Assembly: GCA_028697725.1 (NCBI GenBank) | Contig: JAQVEG010000001.1 | Span: 103,516 to 167,515 of the forward strand | Direction of reading: 5' to 3' | DNA: 64,000 nucleotides | DNA from: Anaerostipes sp. | GTDB taxonomy: Bacteria; Bacillota; Clostridia; Lachnospirales; Lachnospiraceae | Shown here: one piece after another, positions 7,963-15,677 of the stretch | Layout of the letters: each line of letters opens with the position of its first letter | How positions within the stretch are numbered: the first letter of the stretch is position 1 | Position numbers and translations under genes: made by a program | Notes under the pieces: generated by a model | What the model saw: only the letters and a program-made list of their open reading frames with translations | The model's database searches: none | What the model was told of the DNA's origin: nothing

Positions 7963-8542
7963 AAAGTATTTATTTGAGATGTTAGATGACATAGACAATA
8001 TGATTAATGATGCAAAGCCGACTAGATTCAATCCTGGAAAGGTAGTGATTGAGCAGGAATTTATGCTCACTGTAATTGAAGAACTTAGAAAGCAGATTCC
8101 AAGTGAGGTAGAGCGCAGTCACAAAGTTATGGCATCAAGAGATCAAATTCTTAACGATGCACAGGCAGAAGCAGATCGTATTATGAATCAGGCGACTTTA
8201 GAGGCGCAAAGAATGATTGATGAGCATGAGATTGCTGCATTAGCCCAGATGCGTTCCGCAGATATTGAGAATAAAGCCATAGAACATGGAAAAGAGATTG
8301 TTGCAGTTGCAAAGCAGGAGGCAGATCAACTTCGTATTGGGGCACTTCAATATACAAAAGACTTAATGGAAGATGCGAGAGGTTACATCACTACGATTCG
8401 TCAGGGACAGCAACAGTTATTTGACCAATTAATGGATACTTTACAAGATGATTTGAATTCAATCGAAGGAAATTATCATGAGATTAGTCAGCAGCTAGAG
8501 AGTGCAGTAAATACAGTAGAAGCTGAGGAGAGCAAAGAGTAA
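7955..8542 (+). CDS. coiled-coil protein of the so-called ATPase subunit H-like family
   Basis: 195 residues with no membrane segment. After a short N-terminal part (FEMLDDIDNMINDA) comes a long, charged and alanine-rich helical region at about 55-125 (ILNDAQAEADRIMNQATLEA and onward) resembling the stalk helices of F/V-type ATPase b or H subunits and of DivIVA-type proteins. Database entries of this kind in clostridia are usually named ATPase, but no nucleotide-binding motif is visible and the function is unknown. It is translationally coupled to coaD. Its end overlaps the end of the convergent ylbJ-like gene by 48 bases. Confidence 0.75.
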   Translation: MSEKYLFEMLDDIDNMINDAKPTRFNPGKVVIEQEFMLTVIEELRKQIPSEVERSHKVMASRDQILNDAQAEADRIMNQATLEAQRMIDEHEIAALAQMRSADIENKAIEHGKEIVAVAKQEADQLRIGALQYTKDLMEDARGYITTIRQGQQQLFDQLMDTLQDDLNSIEGNYHEISQQLESAVNTVEAEESKE

Positions 8543-9346
8543 TTTACATAAAATATATGGAATCATAGACAGCTGAGATTTTTTGCAGACGCTTTTTGTC
8601 TGGGCAATACTACAAAGCCCACCAAAAGAACTAAACGCAAGAATGGCAGCTGTTTTTTCCTTGAACGGAATTTTTAATATTTTCCAATGTAAAAGCCCAG
8701 TTGTTATTTCGTTACATCCAATGACAATGGAAGTTACAGATTTAAAGTAAGGGATGTTTTCTAATAAGGAAGCAGAAATTGAAAATATCATCAAATAAAT
8801 TCCAATAAAAAAGATGCTTTCTAAACTGTTATTTATGATAGTAGAAAAAGAATCTTTTTTATATATTGTTTCACTTCTTTTGAAAAAAAGTTGTTTCTTT
8901 CGGTTTTTCCACAGAAAGAAAAGGAGAAACAGAAAATTTGGAAAGTATAAGGAAGTAAAATAAGCAAAAACAGATATTTTGTGATTCAATATAAAAGGAA
9001 GAATATAGCCAACAGAAAACATAGGACTTACATTATTACAAATAGGTAAAATGTATTGTCCTTCTTTTTTTGTAAAGGTGTGGTTAGATACAAATTCATC
9101 GACTAACTTTCCTCCTAAGGGATAGCCGCATAGAAAACCAATAACTAAGGTGAAAATAAAATCACTGTGAAAAGGATGATAAGGAATCATTAATTTTGTA
9201 AGAATCATAAAAGGAAGCAAAGTTGGAACAATGGTGGTTGCCCAAAGAAGGAGTCCTTGCTTTGCACCATGAAGACAAAGAGAAGGGAAGGAAAAGAGCA
9301 GAATAAGAAAACAAAATAAAATACACTGGATCATTCGTTCTCGCAT
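8495..9346 (-). CDS. ylbJ: YlbJ-like sporulation integral membrane protein
   Basis: 283 residues with about 7 hydrophobic segments. GFLCGYPLGGKLVDEF (about 70-85) and PICNNVSPMFSVGYIL (about 101-116) are typical of the nucleoside-recognition Gate domain of YlbJ, which is required for spore cortex formation in Bacillus. At 283 residues it is shorter than the roughly 400-residue Bacillus YlbJ; the missing part seems to be loops and terminal segments, since the protein begins with a normal membrane helix. It lies 46 bases downstream of tmcAL on the same strand, a pairing also seen in Bacillus (ylbJ-ylbM region). Its 3' end overlaps the convergent coiled-coil gene. Confidence 0.8.
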   Translation of the reverse strand: MRERMIQCILFCFLILLFSFPSLCLHGAKQGLLLWATTIVPTLLPFMILTKLMIPYHPFHSDFIFTLVIGFLCGYPLGGKLVDEFVSNHTFTKKEGQYILPICNNVSPMFSVGYILPFILNHKISVFAYFTSLYFPNFLFLLFFLWKNRKKQLFFKRSETIYKKDSFSTIINNSLESIFFIGIYLMIFSISASLLENIPYFKSVTSIVIGCNEITTGLLHWKILKIPFKEKTAAILAFSSFGGLCSIAQTKSVCKKSQLSMIPYILCKLLFALLSFYCIYCTL

Positions 9347-9392
9347 AGCAGATTCCTTCTTTTTTATTAATATATATGAAAAAATAAAAAAG

Positions 9393-10601
9393 TTAGACGA
9401 TAATCTGTTGATTTTTTATGGTCTTATGGTATTTAGATGCAAATAGCATTTGATAGATATTATTTGCCTGTTTTTCCATAACTAGTAATTCTTTTGTTTC
9501 CGGTGTAATGGAATCCACAGAATCATGGCAGTGCTGTACCATAGGCCATGTTTTATGTTCTTTTATCTCTTTTATCAAGGTAGAAGCAGATTTCTTGAAG
9601 CCTAGAATCTGAAAATAAAGTGGATTCTGTAGATTACTGCAAGAATCAACATGGGCATTTGTCATGTTTAATGCAATGTGTAGCAGACATCTCGATATGC
9701 GGCTTTGTGGAAGGCTTTTTGTCTGACATTTATGGATAAAATCATAAATAGAATCTTCAGGACAATAACAATTGTAAAAACGATTGGAAATGTCCTGGGA
9801 TACGTCAAAAAATTGACAAAGATTTTCCTCCTGAAGCAGCTTAGTATAGATGATTTCCTTATAATCTTCCAAGGATAAAACAGGGGACTTGATTGTATTT
9901 AAGTAGGAAAAACAGTCCTTGGGAATGGTATGGGAAATATCGCCAAGAGGAACATTGGATAACAGTTGCTTTCTAATTGCACTTGCAGATGCAAAATTCT
10001 TTGAAATACTGGAATCATGGTAGTTTGCATGAGTTCTTGGAACTAAATAAGGCTGAATGCTGCTGCCTGATGATTCTAATGCAATCAGGTATTCTAGTGC
10101 AAGAATGTTGTTGGGCTTTTTCATGATTTCTGTGTAGGTAGTATTGTGGCTTAAGGCGTAAACTGCCTTAGCTCTTGCGGCAGGATAAGAGGAGCCGTCT
10201 TTACAAAACTCCACAATTAGTTCTGAAATTTTGTCCTGATTTTTGATATAAAAATCACAAAGTTTCTTAAGATTCAAAAGATGATTTTCTTCGCTGCCAA
10301 AGGATAAATAATTCACAATGCCCAGAGAATTTAAAAGTGCAATACTTCCCTGTGCAAAATACTGGGCGCTGCTTGCTGCATACCAAAGGGGAAGTTCAAT
10401 CACTAAATCAGCACCACCAAGTAAAGCTAGTTTTGTTCGTATACTCTTTTCGTAAATGGCCGGTTCTCCCCGTTGTACGTAGTTTCCGCTCATAAGTGCA
10501 ATGACATAGTCTGCACCTAGTTCCTGTCTGGTCTTTTGAATTTGATATTGATGACCGTTGTGAAACGGATTGTATTCGCAAATAATAGCTGCAACCTTCA
10601 T
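9393..10601 (-). CDS. tmcAL: tRNA(Met) cytidine acetate ligase (TmcAL / YlbM)
   Basis: 402 residues. It begins MKVAAIICEYNPFHNGHQYQ: the nucleotidyltransferase HIGH-like motif FHNGH is at 13-17. The family activates acetate with ATP and acetylates C34 of elongator tRNA(Met). IALMSGNYVQRGEPAIYEK and GGADLVIELP are further family signatures. The ATG at 10601 was chosen because GGAG lies 8 bases upstream; an in-frame TTG two codons earlier is less well placed. It needs free acetate, which may fit with pta-ackA just upstream on the other strand (inference). Confidence 0.93.
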   Translation of the reverse strand: MKVAAIICEYNPFHNGHQYQIQKTRQELGADYVIALMSGNYVQRGEPAIYEKSIRTKLALLGGADLVIELPLWYAASSAQYFAQGSIALLNSLGIVNYLSFGSEENHLLNLKKLCDFYIKNQDKISELIVEFCKDGSSYPAARAKAVYALSHNTTYTEIMKKPNNILALEYLIALESSGSSIQPYLVPRTHANYHDSSISKNFASASAIRKQLLSNVPLGDISHTIPKDCFSYLNTIKSPVLSLEDYKEIIYTKLLQEENLCQFFDVSQDISNRFYNCYCPEDSIYDFIHKCQTKSLPQSRISRCLLHIALNMTNAHVDSCSNLQNPLYFQILGFKKSASTLIKEIKEHKTWPMVQHCHDSVDSITPETKELLVMEKQANNIYQMLFASKYHKTIKNQQIIV

Positions 10602-10643
10602 GCACAAGCTCCTTTTAATGATTATTTTTTTGTGTTTAAATGA

Positions 10644-10649
10644 ATTATA
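10644..10649 (-). promoter_or_regulatory. extended -10 promoter of tmcAL-ylbJ
   Basis: On the minus strand TGATATAAT reads as TGN plus a perfect TATAAT. The -35 region (TTTTAC at 17-base spacing) is weak, as often with extended -10 promoters. Confidence 0.5.
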
Positions 10650-10694
10650 TCAAAGGAAGAAGAAAAGTAAAATGGCGAATTCTAGATTTCCTAC

Positions 10695-10723
10695 TTGATA
10701 TTGAAAATAAAACAGAGTAAAAT
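10695..10723 (+). promoter_or_regulatory. candidate upstream promoter of pta-ackA
   Basis: TTGATA (10695-10700) and TAAAAT (10718-10723) are separated by exactly 17 bases. It would give a leader of about 135 bases containing the repeats at 10767-10798. Confidence 0.55.
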
Positions 10724-10766
10724 GAATCTATTAGTGATTAGATGTACGATGAAAAGTACAAAAAAG

Positions 10767-10799
10767 ATTATTGTATACAAAACTGAATTATTGTATACT
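10767..10799 (+). promoter_or_regulatory. pair of 12-base direct repeats and candidate proximal promoter of pta-ackA
   Basis: ATTATTGTATAC occurs at 10767-10778 and again at 10787-10798, 20 bases apart, so the two copies face the same side of the helix. TTGTAT in the first copy and TATACT overlapping the second form a promoter with 17-base spacing. The arrangement could be a promoter, a tandem operator, or both. Confidence 0.5.
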
Positions 10800-10865
10800 T
10801 CTATTAGTTTTTAGATTTCTATGAAATAAATTCATCTTTGTAGAAGGTTGAAAGGAGCAACACAA

Positions 10866-11864
10866 ATGAGTTTTATTGATGTAATTAAAGATCGGGCAAA
10901 GAGCCAAAAGAAGACAATTGTTTTACCAGAGACAGAGGATATGCGTACAATTGAGGCAGCGTATAACGTACTTAAGGATGATATTGCCAATGTTATTTTA
11001 GTAGGGAAGAAAGATGAGATATTAAAGAAGGCAGACGGATTTGATATTTCAAAAGCACAATTTGTAAATCCAGCTTCATGTGAACACTTGAATACATATA
11101 TTGAATCATTATGTGAGGCACGTAAGAAGAAGGGATTGTTACCTGAAGATGCAAAAGAAATCTTGTTATCAAACCCATTGTTCTTTGGTGCAGTTATGGT
11201 TCGTGTGGGAGATGCAGATGGGATGGTTGCAGGAGCCTGTAACTCATCAGCCAATGTATTAAGAGCTGCACTTCAGGTTGTCAAGACAGCACCTGGAACA
11301 GAGATTGTATCAACATTTATGTTGTTAGATGTTCCTAATTGTACATTTGGTGCCAACGGAACCTTTGTGTTTGCTGACTGTGGACTAAACCAGAATCCAA
11401 ACTCAGAACAATTAGCAGCCATTGCACAAAGTTCAGCAATCACATTTAGACAATTAGTGCAGGAAGAGGCAAGAGTAGCTATGCTATCACATTCAACATG
11501 TGGAAGTGCAAAGCATGATGATGTTACAAAAGTAGTAGAAGCAACTACAATTGCCAAGGAAAAGTATCCAGATACTTTGATTTGTGGTGAATTACAGTTA
11601 GATGCAGCCATTGTTCCAAGTGTTGCAGCTTCAAAAGCACCAAGAGAAAGCCAGGTTGCAGGACAAGCAAATGTACTTGTGTTCCCAGATTTGGATGCAG
11701 GGAATATTGGTTATAAACTAGTACAACGTCTTGGTGGAGCAGATGCATATGGGCCAATTACACAAGGAATTGCAAAACCAGTGAATGACTTGTCACGAGG
11801 ATGCAGCGCAGAAGATATTGTGGGAGCAGTAGCAATTACTGCTGTACAGGCACAACAGAATTAA
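10866..11864 (+). CDS. pta: phosphate acetyltransferase
   Basis: 332 residues, the short single-domain Pta. The start at ATG 10866 follows AAAGGAG; an upstream in-frame TTG (10848) would put the Shine-Dalgarno inside the gene. Signatures include ETEDMRTIEAAYNVLKDD near the N-terminus, GDADGMVAGACNSSANVLRA (about 116-135) and FPDLDAGNIGYKLVQRLGGA (about 275-294). It converts acetyl-CoA and phosphate to acetyl phosphate. ackA follows after 20 bases, so the two form the classical acetate-producing, ATP-yielding pair of fermentative anaerobes. Confidence 0.97.
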   Translation: MSFIDVIKDRAKSQKKTIVLPETEDMRTIEAAYNVLKDDIANVILVGKKDEILKKADGFDISKAQFVNPASCEHLNTYIESLCEARKKKGLLPEDAKEILLSNPLFFGAVMVRVGDADGMVAGACNSSANVLRAALQVVKTAPGTEIVSTFMLLDVPNCTFGANGTFVFADCGLNQNPNSEQLAAIAQSSAITFRQLVQEEARVAMLSHSTCGSAKHDDVTKVVEATTIAKEKYPDTLICGELQLDAAIVPSVAASKAPRESQVAGQANVLVFPDLDAGNIGYKLVQRLGGADAYGPITQGIAKPVNDLSRGCSAEDIVGAVAITAVQAQQN

Positions 11865-11884
11865 GAATATAGGAGTATAAAAGA

Positions 11885-13078
11885 ATGAAAGTATTAGTTA
11901 TCAATTGTGGTAGTTCATCATTAAAGTATCAATTAATCGACTCAGATACAGAGATAGTATTAGCAAAGGGATTATGTGAAAGAATCGGAATTGATGGAGC
12001 ATTAACTCATGAACCATCAGGAAAAGGGAAGTTTAAATCAACACCTGCAATGCCAGATCATAAAACAGCAATCGGAATTGTGTTAGAGCAATTAACAGAT
12101 GCCGAAGTTGGTGTCATTGCGTCTTTAGATGAAGTTGGAGCAGTAGGTCATCGAATTGTACATGGTGGAGAGAAGTTTACAAAGTCATGCATTATAACAG
12201 ATGAAGTATTAAAGCAAGTAGAAGAATGCAGCGTGTTTGCACCTCTTCATAATCCAGCTGGATTGATTGGTGTTCGTGCATGTAAAGAACTTATGCCAAA
12301 CCTTCAAATGGTAGCAGTGTTTGATACAGCATTCCATCAAACAATGCCTGAAAAAGCATATTTATATGGGATTCCTCGTAAATATTATGATGAAGACGGA
12401 ATTCGTCGTTATGGATTTCATGGAACATCACATCAGTTTGTTTCAGCAGAAACAGCTAAGATGTTAGGAAAAGACGTAAAAGATTTGAACATTATTGTAT
12501 GTCACCTTGGAAATGGTGCAAGTGTAACAGCAGTAAAGGGTGGAGAATCTGTTGATACATCTATGGGATTAACACCATTAGAAGGATTGATTATGGGAAC
12601 TCGTTCTGGAGATTTGGATCCAGCGATTATCGAGTTTATTGCAAATAAAGAAAACAAGACAGCTTCTGAAGTTCTTAATATCTTGAATAAAGAATCTGGA
12701 GTTCTTGGATTGTCTGGTGGAATTTCATCTGACTTTAGAGATGTAAAAGCAGCAAAAGCTGAAGGAAACAAAGCAGCATCAGCAGCATTAGATGCTTATG
12801 CATACAGAGTAGCAAAATACATTGGTGCATATACAGTAGCTATGAACGGTGTAGATGCAATTGCATTTACAGCTGGATTAGGTGAGAATGATGATGTTAC
12901 AAGAGTGGCTATTTGTGAGTATCTAGGATGTATTGGAGCTACAATTGATGAACAGAAGAACAATGTTCATGGAGATGCAGCAGTAATCTCAACAGATGAT
13001 TCAAAAGTGACATTACTTTGTATTCCAACAAACGAAGAATTAATGATTGCAAGAGATACAGTAGCCCTTACAAAATAA
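11885..13078 (+). CDS. ackA: acetate kinase
   Basis: 397 residues, full length. It shows the ASKHA-fold phosphate loop VINCGSSSLKYQL at 4-16, GAVGHRIVHGGEKF, the DTAFHQTMP segment and the second phosphate motif CHLGNGASV. It makes ATP and acetate from acetyl phosphate, completing the pathway started by the upstream pta. AGGAG lies 8 bases before the ATG. No clear terminator is seen; a strong new promoter starts 14 bases after the stop. Confidence 0.98.
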   Translation: MKVLVINCGSSSLKYQLIDSDTEIVLAKGLCERIGIDGALTHEPSGKGKFKSTPAMPDHKTAIGIVLEQLTDAEVGVIASLDEVGAVGHRIVHGGEKFTKSCIITDEVLKQVEECSVFAPLHNPAGLIGVRACKELMPNLQMVAVFDTAFHQTMPEKAYLYGIPRKYYDEDGIRRYGFHGTSHQFVSAETAKMLGKDVKDLNIIVCHLGNGASVTAVKGGESVDTSMGLTPLEGLIMGTRSGDLDPAIIEFIANKENKTASEVLNILNKESGVLGLSGGISSDFRDVKAAKAEGNKAASAALDAYAYRVAKYIGAYTVAMNGVDAIAFTAGLGENDDVTRVAICEYLGCIGATIDEQKNNVHGDAAVISTDDSKVTLLCIPTNEELMIARDTVALTK

Positions 13079-13091
13079 GTTCATTATTATC

Positions 13092-13120
13092 TTGACAAAG
13101 AACTAATGCATTTGTATAAT
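13092..13120 (+). promoter_or_regulatory. consensus SigA promoter for yceD-rpmF
   Basis: A perfect TTGACA (13092-13097) and a perfect TATAAT (13115-13120) are 17 bases apart, the best promoter in the window. Transcription should start near 13127. Confidence 0.9.
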
Positions 13121-13148
13121 GGTACAGTATGAAATTTTAGGAGATAGT

Positions 13149-13667
13149 ATGCTTATTCAATTATCAAAGTTATTTTCAGTAGCTGATTATGAGGAAAATA
13201 TCACAGGTCATATTGACATAGAAGAGATTCAGATGGGACAAGAGTCGTACCAGATTCGAGGAAAAGAAGATTTTCCAGTTAAGATTAAGAATCATGGGAA
13301 ACGCGAAGTGTCAATTGAACTTTCTACCAGTGTGACAATTGGGATACCATGTAGTCGGTGTTTGGAAGAGGTATTGGTTCCAATGGACATCAATGTTTTC
13401 CAAATTGTAAATGGGGATGATATTGAACAATCTTGTGAGAATGAATTACCTTTTATAGAGGAAAGCAATCTGGATGTGGATGAACTTATTTCAGAAGAGA
13501 TCATTCCGTTATTGCCTACAAAGGTGCTATGCAGCGATGAATGCAAGGGTCTTTGTCCAGTGTGCGGAACAAATCTAAATAAGGAATCATGTGACTGTGA
13601 TACTACAGTTCCAGATCCACGTATGGCGGCTATCCAAGATATTTTTAAGAATTTTAAGGAGGTGTAG
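13149..13667 (+). CDS. yceD: YceD family protein (DUF177)
   Basis: 172 residues from ATG 13149. A longer frame opens at ATG 13119, but that codon lies inside the promoter -10 box, upstream of the predicted transcript start, and AGGAG stands correctly before 13149. The protein has the DUF177 cysteine pattern: PCSRCLEEV near the middle, then CSDECKGLCPVCGTNL and a closing CDCD, probably a zinc site. YceD is linked to 23S rRNA or ribosome biogenesis and is nearly always next to rpmF, which follows 5 bases downstream here. Confidence 0.92.
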   Translation: MLIQLSKLFSVADYEENITGHIDIEEIQMGQESYQIRGKEDFPVKIKNHGKREVSIELSTSVTIGIPCSRCLEEVLVPMDINVFQIVNGDDIEQSCENELPFIEESNLDVDELISEEIIPLLPTKVLCSDECKGLCPVCGTNLNKESCDCDTTVPDPRMAAIQDIFKNFKEV

Positions 13668-13672
13668 ATACC

Positions 13673-13855
13673 ATGTCAATTTGTCCAAAGAATAAATCTT
13701 CAAAAGGAAGAAGAGACAAACGTAGAGCTAACTGGAAGATGACTGCTCCAGCGTTAGTTAAATGTAGCAAGTGCGGTGAATTAATGATGCCTCATAGAGT
13801 ATGTAAGGCTTGTGGTTCTTACAACAAAAAAGAAATCATTAATACAGCTGAATAA
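13673..13855 (+). CDS. rpmF: 50S ribosomal protein L32
   Basis: 60 residues. It contains the SSKGRRDKRRANWKM basic N-terminal arm and the zinc-ribbon cysteines CSKCG and CKACG. AAGGAGG lies 10 bases before the ATG. It is co-transcribed with yceD and lies before plsX, the standard order in bacteria. Confidence 0.97.
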   Translation: MSICPKNKSSKGRRDKRRANWKMTAPALVKCSKCGELMMPHRVCKACGSYNKKEIINTAE

Positions 13856-13888
13856 ATGAAGGTATAGATGAAGAGTTTCATCTTTTAG

Positions 13889-13937
13889 AAGCGCCAGGCG
13901 TTTAGACTGTATATAGTTTATTCGAATGGTGCTTTTC
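13889..13937 (+). terminator. possible terminator or attenuator between rpmF and plsX
   Basis: AAGCGCCA pairs with TGGTGCTT (one G-U pair) around a 31-base loop that holds a smaller AGACT/AGTTT stem. TTTTCC and further T-rich sequence follow. The long loop makes it weaker than other terminators here; it may reduce rather than stop transcription into plsX. Confidence 0.4.
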
Positions 13938-13967
13938 CTTTATATTTTTGTATAAAAAGGAGAAATT

Positions 13968-14975
13968 ATGAATGAATTAGTTAAAGTAGCTGTAGATGCT
14001 ATGGGTGGTGACAATGCACCAGGAGAAATCGTAAAAGGTGCAGTGGATGCTGTAAATGAAAATAATGAAATTAAGGTTTTTTTAGTAGGAAAAGAGAATA
14101 GAATTCAGGAAGAACTTAAGAAATATCAATTTAAGCGGGAGCAAATTGATGTTGTAAATGCAGAGGAAGAAATTTCTTGTGATGAATCACCAGTGGAGGC
14201 GATTCGTAAGAAGAAAGATTCTTCCATGGTAGTAGCAATGAAGATGGTAAAGGACAAGAGTGCAGATGCATTTGTATCGGCAGGAAGTTCAGGGGCTATT
14301 TTAGTTGGAGGACAGTTTGTTGTGGGAAGGATTCGAGGAATTAAAAGATCACCACTTGCAGTTCTTATGCCTACAGTAAAAGGAGTATCGTTGATTATTG
14401 ACTGTGGTGCCAATATGGATTCTAAAGCAGAATACTTACACTCATTTGCGAAAATGGGTTCTATCTATATGGAACATGTAGTTGGAATTAAGAGTCCTAA
14501 AGTTGCATTGGTTAATGTTGGAATGGAAGAAGAAAAAGGAAATATATTGGTAAAAGAAACCATGCCACTATTAAAAGATGATCAGGATATTAATTATTCA
14601 GGTTATATTGAGGCAAGGGATATTCACGCAGGAGCAGCAGATGTAATTGTATGTGATGCTTTTGTTGGAAATGTAATTTTAAAATTATCTGAGGGATTAT
14701 CATCATCTTTGGTTGGTATGATAAAAAAAGGATTGATGAGTACAGTACGCAGTAAAATAGGTGCATTTTTGGCATTGCCAGCATTAAAGAAAACTCTTAA
14801 GAAATTTGATGCCTCAGAGTACGGTGGAGCACCACTTCTTGGACTAAATGGACTTGTTGTGAAAATGCATGGAAATGCAACAGCAAAAGAGACGAAAAAT
14901 GCAATTATTCAATGTATTACATTTTCTCAGCAGGATATTAACAGCAAGATAAAAGAACAGATTGTTGAGGGATAA
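13968..14975 (+). CDS. plsX: phosphate acyltransferase PlsX
   Basis: 335 residues, full length. VAVDAMGGDNAPGEIVKGA near the N-terminus and the YGGAPLLGLNG segment close to the C-terminus are PlsX signatures. It makes acyl phosphate from acyl-ACP, the donor for PlsY in membrane phospholipid synthesis. AGGAG lies 7 bases before the ATG. In many genomes acpP sits between plsX and rnc; here rnc follows within 6 bases of the stop, so the acyl carrier gene must be elsewhere. Confidence 0.96.
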   Translation: MNELVKVAVDAMGGDNAPGEIVKGAVDAVNENNEIKVFLVGKENRIQEELKKYQFKREQIDVVNAEEEISCDESPVEAIRKKKDSSMVVAMKMVKDKSADAFVSAGSSGAILVGGQFVVGRIRGIKRSPLAVLMPTVKGVSLIIDCGANMDSKAEYLHSFAKMGSIYMEHVVGIKSPKVALVNVGMEEEKGNILVKETMPLLKDDQDINYSGYIEARDIHAGAADVIVCDAFVGNVILKLSEGLSSSLVGMIKKGLMSTVRSKIGAFLALPALKKTLKKFDASEYGGAPLLGLNGLVVKMHGNATAKETKNAIIQCITFSQQDINSKIKEQIVEG

Positions 14976-14981
14976 TGTGTG

Positions 14982-15668
14982 ATGAAAGAAATCGATATTG
15001 AAGAATTTCAAGAGAAAATTCAAATTGAATTTAATGATAAAGAGTTGTTGAATATTGCGTTGACTCACAGTTCTTTTTCCAATGAAAGAAAAATTAATAA
15101 GCGAGCAAATAATGAAAGACTTGAATTTCTAGGAGATGCAGTCTTAGAAATTGTAGTGAGTGATTATTTGTTTCGAGCATATCCAAAGAAACCAGAAGGT
15201 GAGTTGACAAAATTAAGAGCAAGTCTTGTGTGTGAACCGACGTTGGCAGCATGTGCTAGAGATATCTCTTTAGGTAATTATCTATTCTTGAGCAAAGGGG
15301 AGACTTTGACAGGTGGAGATGACAGAGATTCTATTTTATCCGATGCCTTTGAAGCGGTTATTGGAGCTGTTTATATGGATCAAGGCTATGATAAAGCTAA
15401 GTTTTTTATCGATACTTACTTGCTGGGGGATGTGGAAGACAAGGTGTTATTTTGTGATTCCAAAACAAAACTTCAGGAAATGGTTCAGAGTATTTCAAAA
15501 GAGAGAGTGGAATATCGTCTCATAAAAGAAGAAGGACCAGACCACATGAAAACATTTACAGTAGAAGTAATGCTGGAAGATAAATTATTAGGCGTTGGAG
15601 AAGGAAGAAGCAAAAAGAGTGCAGAGCAAAAGGCGGCATATGAAGCAATAAAGAGCAAGAAGATATAG
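14982..15668 (+). CDS. rnc: ribonuclease III
   Basis: 228 residues from ATG 14982, one codon after an in-frame GTG. The catalytic signature NERLEFLGDAVLEIVVSDYL (about 34-53) and the second acidic SDAFEAVIGAVY segment are intact. The C-terminal third is a double-stranded RNA-binding domain ending in the conserved basic GRSKKSAEQKAAYEA helix. It cuts rRNA precursors and structured mRNAs. The hairpin in the pnp leader at 61595-61657 is a possible substrate (inference). smc begins 9 bases downstream. Confidence 0.96.
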   Translation: MKEIDIEEFQEKIQIEFNDKELLNIALTHSSFSNERKINKRANNERLEFLGDAVLEIVVSDYLFRAYPKKPEGELTKLRASLVCEPTLAACARDISLGNYLFLSKGETLTGGDDRDSILSDAFEAVIGAVYMDQGYDKAKFFIDTYLLGDVEDKVLFCDSKTKLQEMVQSISKERVEYRLIKEEGPDHMKTFTVEVMLEDKLLGVGEGRSKKSAEQKAAYEAIKSKKI

Positions 15669-15677
15669 AGGACAGAT

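Noticed and set aside
10408..10605. 65-codon minus-strand ORF in a second frame of tmcAL
   Set aside because: It lies inside tmcAL on the same strand in another frame; tmcAL carries the family motifs.
13119..13148. upstream start for the yceD gene
   Set aside because: The ATG overlaps the -10 box and would lie before the transcript start.
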